From: Vibrio gallicus
GTDB lineage: Bacteria > Pseudomonadota > Gammaproteobacteria > Enterobacterales > Vibrionaceae
Reading direction: 5' to 3'
Assembly: GCF_024346875.1 (NCBI RefSeq)
Contig: NZ_AP024871.1
Location: forward strand, 1,550,001-1,614,000
Length of the DNA stretch: 64,000 nucleotides
In this document: one piece after another, positions 60,501 to 64,000 of the stretch
How positions within the stretch are numbered: the first letter of the stretch is position 1
How the letters are laid out: each line of letters starts with the position of its first letter
The notes under the pieces: generated by a model
Database searches by the model: none
Seen by the model: the letters and a program-made list of their open reading frames with translations, nothing else
Told to the model about the DNA's origin: nothing
Made by a program: the position numbers and the translations under genes

Positions 60501-61807
60501 TATTCGACCTCCAAAATCATAGCTGCGCCCAAGCCGCCCGCCGCACAAGCAGTATTTAGAGCTAAACCGCCCCCGCGACGTTTAAGCTCACGCAGTGTTT
60601 GAGTGATCATACGCGCTCCTGTTGCGGCAAATGGATGGCCGTATGCAATTGACCCCCCAAGGACATTAAACTTGTCCATATCCACCTCTCCAATAGCACG
60701 GCTTCGGCCTAGCTTGTCTTGCGCAAACTTATCGCTGGCAAACATCTTAAGATTGGCTAGGGTTTGAGCTGCAAACGCCTCGTGCATATCTATTAGCGTC
60801 AGGTCGGATAAGGAAATACCCGCTCGGTCTAAGGCCATTGGCGTCGAATAAGACGGTCCCATCAGCATATCTTTATCTACTTGAGTGGCACTAAAGGCAT
60901 AAGAGCGAATAAAGCCCATGATCTCTAAGCCAAGCTCTTTGGCTTTGGCTTCACTCATCAACATAATTGCAGCCGCGCCATCGGTTAATGGCGTGGCATT
61001 GGCCGCTGTCACGGAGCCATACTGCCTATCAAAGGCTGGCCTTAACTTGGCATACCCCTCAATAGTGGAGTCAAATCGAACGTTATTATCTTGGCCTAAC
61101 CATGATTTATACGGCGCCGGATAAGCAGTCATGACCTCATCTCGTATCAAGCCTTCATTCCACGCATGAGCGGCAAAAGAATGCGAACGATGCGCTAGTG
61201 CATCTTGATCTTGGCGTGAAATACCGTGTGTCTTGGCCATTTGCTCAGCAGTCTGTCCCATAGACAAACCGGTAGAGTATTCTGCAACAGCTGGAGGTAC
61301 GGGCATCAGATCCTTCATTTTGAAGCTCTTAAGGATCTTAAGCTTTTGGGGCAAGGTTTTGGTTTTACTTAAGGCAAGCAGGTTTGCTGCCAAGGTTTTG
61401 CTTACACCAATAGGCAGCACTGAGGAGGAATCCGCACCACCTGCAATACCTATCTCTACGTTGCCCGCAACAATCGAATCAATCACGTTCGCCGCCGCCT
61501 GGAAACTGGTGGCACAAGCGCGAGTCACACTGTAAGCGTCGGTATTGATATCCATACCCGTGCCTAGCACTATCTCTCGAGCAATATTTGGCGCGGCGGG
61601 CATCTGCACAACCTGCCCAAACACAACCTGATCAATGAGTTTCGGATCAATATCCGTTCTTGCAAGCATCTCGCTTACGACCATTTTCCCTAAATCTAGA
61701 GCCGGTACATCTTTAAACTCAGTACTTTGCCTTGCAAACGGCGTTCGCAGGCCAGCGACGACAGCGATTCTAGCTCCCTGTCGCGTAGTCAATTGCTGTA
61801 TTCCCAT
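60500..61807 (-). CDS. fadI: 3-ketoacyl-CoA thiolase FadI
   Basis: FadI performs the thiolytic step of beta-oxidation in the FadIJ complex. The 435-residue protein has the acyl-binding cysteine C98 in [10 protein letters not shown], the [16 protein letters not shown] histidine motif and the second cysteine in [12 protein letters not shown]. Length matches E. coli FadI (436). It heads the fadI-fadJ operon, with a candidate promoter and FadR operator just upstream. Confidence 0.97.
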   Translation of the reverse strand: MGIQQLTTRQGARIAVVAGLRTPFARQSTEFKDVPALDLGKMVVSEMLARTDIDPKLIDQVVFGQVVQMPAAPNIAREIVLGTGMDINTDAYSVTRACATSFQAAANVIDSIVAGNVEIGIAGGADSSSVLPIGVSKTLAANLLALSKTKTLPQKLKILKSFKMKDLMPVPPAVAEYSTGLSMGQTAEQMAKTHGISRQDQDALAHRSHSFAAHAWNEGLIRDEVMTAYPAPYKSWLGQDNNVRFDSTIEGYAKLRPAFDRQYGSVTAANATPLTDGAAAIMLMSEAKAKELGLEIMGFIRSYAFSATQVDKDMLMGPSYSTPMALDRAGISLSDLTLIDMHEAFAAQTLANLKMFASDKFAQDKLGRSRAIGEVDMDKFNVLGGSIAYGHPFAATGARMITQTLRELKRRGGGLALNTACAAGGLGAAMILEVE

Positions 61808-61822
61808 TACACTTCCTTTTTC

Positions 61823-61839
61823 ACAGGTCAGACCTGATC
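61823..61839 (-). promoter_or_regulatory. FadR-like operator upstream of fadI
   Basis: ACAGGTCAGACCTGATC holds the palindrome AGGTC-A-GACCT, close to the FadR core TGGTCNGACC. It lies 16-32 bp upstream of the fadI start, at the expected transcription start of the promoter at 61841-61868, where a bound repressor would block initiation. Confidence 0.65.
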
Positions 61840-61840
61840 A

Positions 61841-61868
61841 AGTGTAACGAAAATGTTAATTAGTTCAA
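61841..61868 (-). promoter_or_regulatory. Probable fadI promoter
   Basis: On the minus strand TTGAAC (61863-61868) and TACACT (61841-61846) are separated by 16 bp. The start site would fall within the FadR-like operator. It lies downstream of the terminator at 61899-61927, so fadI has a promoter independent of the RNA candidate. Confidence 0.5.
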
Positions 61869-61898
61869 AACATTATTCTAGCAAACTAGATCTAAGGC

Positions 61899-61927
61899 AA
61901 AAAAAAACCACACCCAAAGGCGTGGTT
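61899..61927 (-). terminator. Rho-independent terminator of the RNA candidate
   Basis: The nine-base stem (with G-U pairing) has a TTTG loop and a long T-run on the minus strand, 92 bp upstream of the fadI start. No protein-coding gene precedes it on that strand. Confidence 0.85.
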
Positions 61928-62012
61928 AAGTTAGTTAGCACGATGTACTACTCATCGTGCCAACCTCACTGCGTAACGTCATAACTCTAAAAGAGAACCT
62001 AGGCAGTGAGTA
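61899..62012 (-). ncRNA. Structured small RNA candidate upstream of fadI
   Basis: Read on the minus strand, this stretch folds into three stem-loops: CTCACTGC / GCAGTGAG with an inner CTCTTTTAGAG hairpin (61965-62010), GCACGATG / CATCGTGC with a 7-base loop (61938-61961), and a terminator AACCACGCC / GGTGTGGTT with nine T (61899-61927). No ORF ends there, so the terminator needs a non-coding transcript. The 5' end and promoter are not defined, and I do not recognise a named family. Confidence 0.5.
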
Positions 62013-62211
62013 GAGTGATATCAATCTAAATGGAAACCGTTAACAGTCACCACATAAAGGCGACTTAAACGACAGCCGCTACTATAGTGCCTATCGAAAA
62101 TGGTTCATTGAACTAGATCAATATTTACTAAGCACTTATATATTATTAATCAATAGATTGAATATGCTATCGTAGATATATATGAAATTGCCCACTTATC
62201 AGGGAGGTAGT

Positions 62212-62793
62212 GTGGCTGTGTTCGAATTATTGAAAAAACATCAACGTCCACGAAATAAAAGTTCGACATCCTCGGTCGACTCTAATATGGAAAAACAACG
62301 TAAATACGAAGCGCTGGTGCGCGCCTACCATAAAGATCTTTTCCGCTACGGTTACTGGCTTTGCAAGGATAAAAGCATAGCCGAAGATCTGGTACAAGAA
62401 ACCTGTCTTCGAGCATGGAAAGCGCTGGATTCATTGCAAGATGAAAAAGCAGCTAAGTCTTGGCTTATTACCATTTTGCGCCGTGAGAACGCGCGCAGGT
62501 TTGAACGTAAGCAACTCGAACTGGTTGATATCGACGACCCAGGCAATGAAGGCCAGGTCAACGATGACGGTTTCCATCAAAGAGAATGGTTGCAGGCTCA
62601 AATCATGCGCTTGGATATTGAATACCGTGAGCCGTTATTTTTACAGGTTATCGGAGGGTTTAGTGGTGAAGAAATTGGTGAAATTCTTGAGCTCAATAAA
62701 AATACGGTAATGACTCGCCTGTTTAGAGCTCGCAACCAACTCAAAGAACTACTCGACAACAATCAAGATACTCAGGGGATGCAAAATGGATGA
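62212..62793 (+). CDS. ECF-type sigma-70 family RNA polymerase sigma factor
   Basis: This sigma factor of about 193 residues has region 2 (ALVRAYHKDLFRYGYWLCKDKSIAEDLVQETCLRAWKAL) and region 4 (LDIEYREPLFLQVIGGFSGEEIGEILELNKNTVMTRLFRARNQL) joined by a short acidic linker and no region 3, the ECF layout. The GTG at 62212 follows a strong GGGAGG; an ATG at 62182 is the alternative. Its last 8 bp overlap the DUF3379 gene. It lies next to fadL. Its regulon is unknown from sequence. Confidence 0.88.
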   Translation: MAVFELLKKHQRPRNKSSTSSVDSNMEKQRKYEALVRAYHKDLFRYGYWLCKDKSIAEDLVQETCLRAWKALDSLQDEKAAKSWLITILRRENARRFERKQLELVDIDDPGNEGQVNDDGFHQREWLQAQIMRLDIEYREPLFLQVIGGFSGEEIGEILELNKNTVMTRLFRARNQLKELLDNNQDTQGMQNG

Positions 62794-63505
62794 TCTAGAA
62801 TTCCGCCGCCGCATCATGTCTGATCCCAAAGCTCGGGATAAAGAACTCATCGCGGCGATAACAGACAATAAAAATAACGCTAGATTTACTGATGATGTAC
62901 TAAGCCTAGATGCCCGCATTGAACAAGCAATGCGTATTGATGCGCCAGATAATCTTGCAGACAAGATTATTTTCCAACAATCATCCGTTAAAAAAGCAAC
63001 GAGACCAAGCTTAGTTAAACGCAGCTTTGCCCTAGCCGCATCGATTGCGTTTGCATTTGGCGTATTAATTGGGCAATTGAACTGGACCCCCAACATAGTC
63101 CCTCATGCGCATGCAAGTTTAGCCGATACGGCCATACAACATGTTATCGAAGAACGCCCGTTTACCGATAAACTCGATGAAGAAGTCAGTTCTCAGCAGA
63201 TTAATGCCAAATTGACCCCTTTTACCTACAGGTTTACCGAAACATTCCCATACCATGTTTATTACTTAAACCATTGTAGCTTCGGTACAAGTCACGCGTT
63301 ACATATGGAGTTCCAAGGTGAGAAAGGGAGAATAACCCTGTTTATTACCAACATCTCCGCTGAAAACCCGATCAACTTCAGTGAAAAAGGGATGACTGGG
63401 TCATTGATACCATTAGCTGACGCTTCGATGATATTAGTGGGGCAAAATGGCGAAAATGTAGAACAGATCGCTCAACGCCTATCACAGATTATAAAACCCC
63501 GCTAA
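62786..63505 (+). CDS. DUF3379 membrane protein, probable anti-sigma factor
   Basis: This 239-residue protein overlaps the sigma gene by 8 bp (ATGGATGA). It has a helical cytoplasmic N-terminus (residues 1-78), one transmembrane helix (about 80-98; SFALAASIAFAFGVLIGQL) and a periplasmic domain with a single cysteine (YYLNHCSFGT). Coupling to an ECF sigma gene and the single-pass topology suggest it sequesters the sigma factor and senses an envelope signal. The DUF3379 assignment is from overall pattern; the anti-sigma role is inferred. Confidence 0.78.
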   Translation: MDDLEFRRRIMSDPKARDKELIAAITDNKNNARFTDDVLSLDARIEQAMRIDAPDNLADKIIFQQSSVKKATRPSLVKRSFALAASIAFAFGVLIGQLNWTPNIVPHAHASLADTAIQHVIEERPFTDKLDEEVSSQQINAKLTPFTYRFTETFPYHVYYLNHCSFGTSHALHMEFQGEKGRITLFITNISAENPINFSEKGMTGSLIPLADASMILVGQNGENVEQIAQRLSQIIKPR

Positions 63506-63531
63506 TATGCCAACAACTTCATATAAATCAG

Positions 63532-63558
63532 CCTCTTAACATGCCTTTTGTTAAGAGG
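63532..63558 (+). terminator. Probable terminator after the sigma/DUF3379 operon
   Basis: A ten-base stem CCTCTTAACA / TGTTAAGAGG has a 7-base loop. The T-run (TTTTT) follows six bases later, so efficiency may be moderate. Confidence 0.6.
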
Positions 63559-63680
63559 TTCTCACTTTTTCTACCCATTTCATACCAAGCGTTGACTTAG
63601 AGTAGTAACTCTAAAAATACAGTTTTTGCCGACTTTTACGTTAAATAACGCTCAAAAAGTAACTTTTTGGCGAATTTTTC

Positions 63681-63697
63681 CAGTGGTCTGAGTTGTT
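63681..63697 (+). promoter_or_regulatory. FadR-like operator upstream of fadL
   Basis: CAGTGGTCTGAGTTGTT matches TGGTCNGANNTGTT, the asymmetric form of the FadR site. It lies 117-133 bp before the fadL start. The assignment is by motif only, strengthened by similar sites at fadH and fadI. Confidence 0.55.
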
Positions 63698-63813
63698 TAA
63701 ATTAGAATTACGAATAGTATCAGCCGACCTTAATAATAAATGCCCACATTTTTAGATGGGAATACAGGTTGATACGCTAGGAATTTTGGCGTAAATCATA
63801 AGGAAAAGTTAAC

Positions 63814-64000
63814 ATGAATAAGACGCGTGTATTTAAACGCTCACTACTGGCTGCAGCCGTAGTAGTAACGACCTCTCAAGCTCATGCTGCAGGTTTTCAA
63901 CTTAACGCACAATCAGCTACCGGTATCGGTCGTGCATTTGCAGGTGACGCGGTAATCGCAGATAACGCGTCTTCAATGGCTCGTAACCCGGCGACAATGG
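63814..64000 (+). CDS. fadL: FadL-family outer-membrane fatty acid transporter, partial
   Basis: The first 62 codons are visible. A signal peptide (about residues 1-25, ending QAHA) is followed by AGFQLNAQSATGIGRAFAGDAVIADNASSM, the plug-domain start of FadL-type transporters, where the long-chain fatty acid enters. The rest is beyond the right edge. Vibrios often carry several fadL paralogues, so which one this is cannot be decided. It sits with fadI-fadJ and behind a FadR-like site. Confidence 0.9.
   Translation, partial: MNKTRVFKRSLLAAAVVVTTSQAHAAGFQLNAQSATGIGRAFAGDAVIADNASSMARNPATM

Larger units (their letters stand above)
63506..63813. other. Gap before fadL (308 bp)
   Basis: This stretch contains the hairpin at 63532-63558, a FadR-like site at 63681-63697 and the fadL ribosome-binding site (AAGGAAAAG). 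No further ORF is seen. The fadL promoter probably lies between 63640 and 63740, in A/T-rich sequence around the operator. Confidence 0.5.

Overview
The window is a chromosomal segment of a gammaproteobacterium, almost certainly a Vibrio. Nearly every core protein reads as a close Vibrionaceae/Enterobacteriaceae orthologue. The LysR regulator at 29380-30255 matches the Vibrio virulence regulator AphB nearly end to end, and a fabB gene with a FarS-like 3' UTR and an ECF sigma/DUF3379 pair beside fadL also point to Vibrio. The species cannot be fixed from the sequence alone. Two genes start with TTG (sohB, prmB) and several with GTG.

Layout: (1) 1-8.7 kb: lapB (partial), lapA, ihfB, rpsA and cmk, then sohB, yciK, topB and a nitroreductase. 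(2) 8.8-19.2 kb: fadH with a FadR operator, sppA, ansA, a YeaC-like gene, msrB, gapA, yeaD, rlmA and chaN. (3) 19.2-22.2 kb: an A/T-rich insert with a GtrII-like membrane glucosyltransferase and a GtrB-like bactoprenol glycosyltransferase. It is bracketed by a 54-bp direct repeat of the chaN/ycgN 3' junction and contains a decayed, diverged second chaN. (4) 22.2-30.3 kb: ycgN, a YeiW-like protein, aqpZ, recR, ebfC, dnaX (with a programmed -1 frameshift signal), apt, ybaN, an RssB-like response regulator and aphB. (5) 30.3-45.1 kb: purF-cvpA (PurR box)-dedD-folC-accD-truA, a compact FimV/HubP-like protein, asd-pdxB, fabB, mnmC, an FMN reductase, yfcL and epmC. (6) 45.2-50.1 kb: an accessory island between epmC and aroC. 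It carries a two-gene CBASS operon (CD-NTase plus S-4TM effector) and, convergent to it, a 790-residue protein fusing a DnaQ-type exonuclease, zinc ribbons, a helix-turn-helix and a DDE-transposase-like domain. A near-perfect 44-bp inverted repeat, running into terminator hairpins, encloses the island. (7) 50.1-64 kb: aroC-prmB, smrB, a fasciclin protein, sixA, an M16 protease, a ThrE-type exporter, an 8-bp tandem repeat, fadJ-fadI, a structured RNA candidate, an ECF sigma/DUF3379 pair and the start of fadL.

How it fits together: fatty-acid metabolism recurs (fadH, fadI-fadJ, fadL, fabB, accD). FadR-like operators lie upstream of fadH, fadI and fadL, and a FarS-like RNA is likely released from the fabB 3' UTR, so uptake, beta-oxidation and synthesis are probably co-regulated. 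The two accessory regions differ in role: the gtr insert probably alters surface polysaccharide, while the 45-50 kb island is an anti-phage module that looks mobile. The island's exonuclease-DDE protein is the best candidate in the window for something undescribed.
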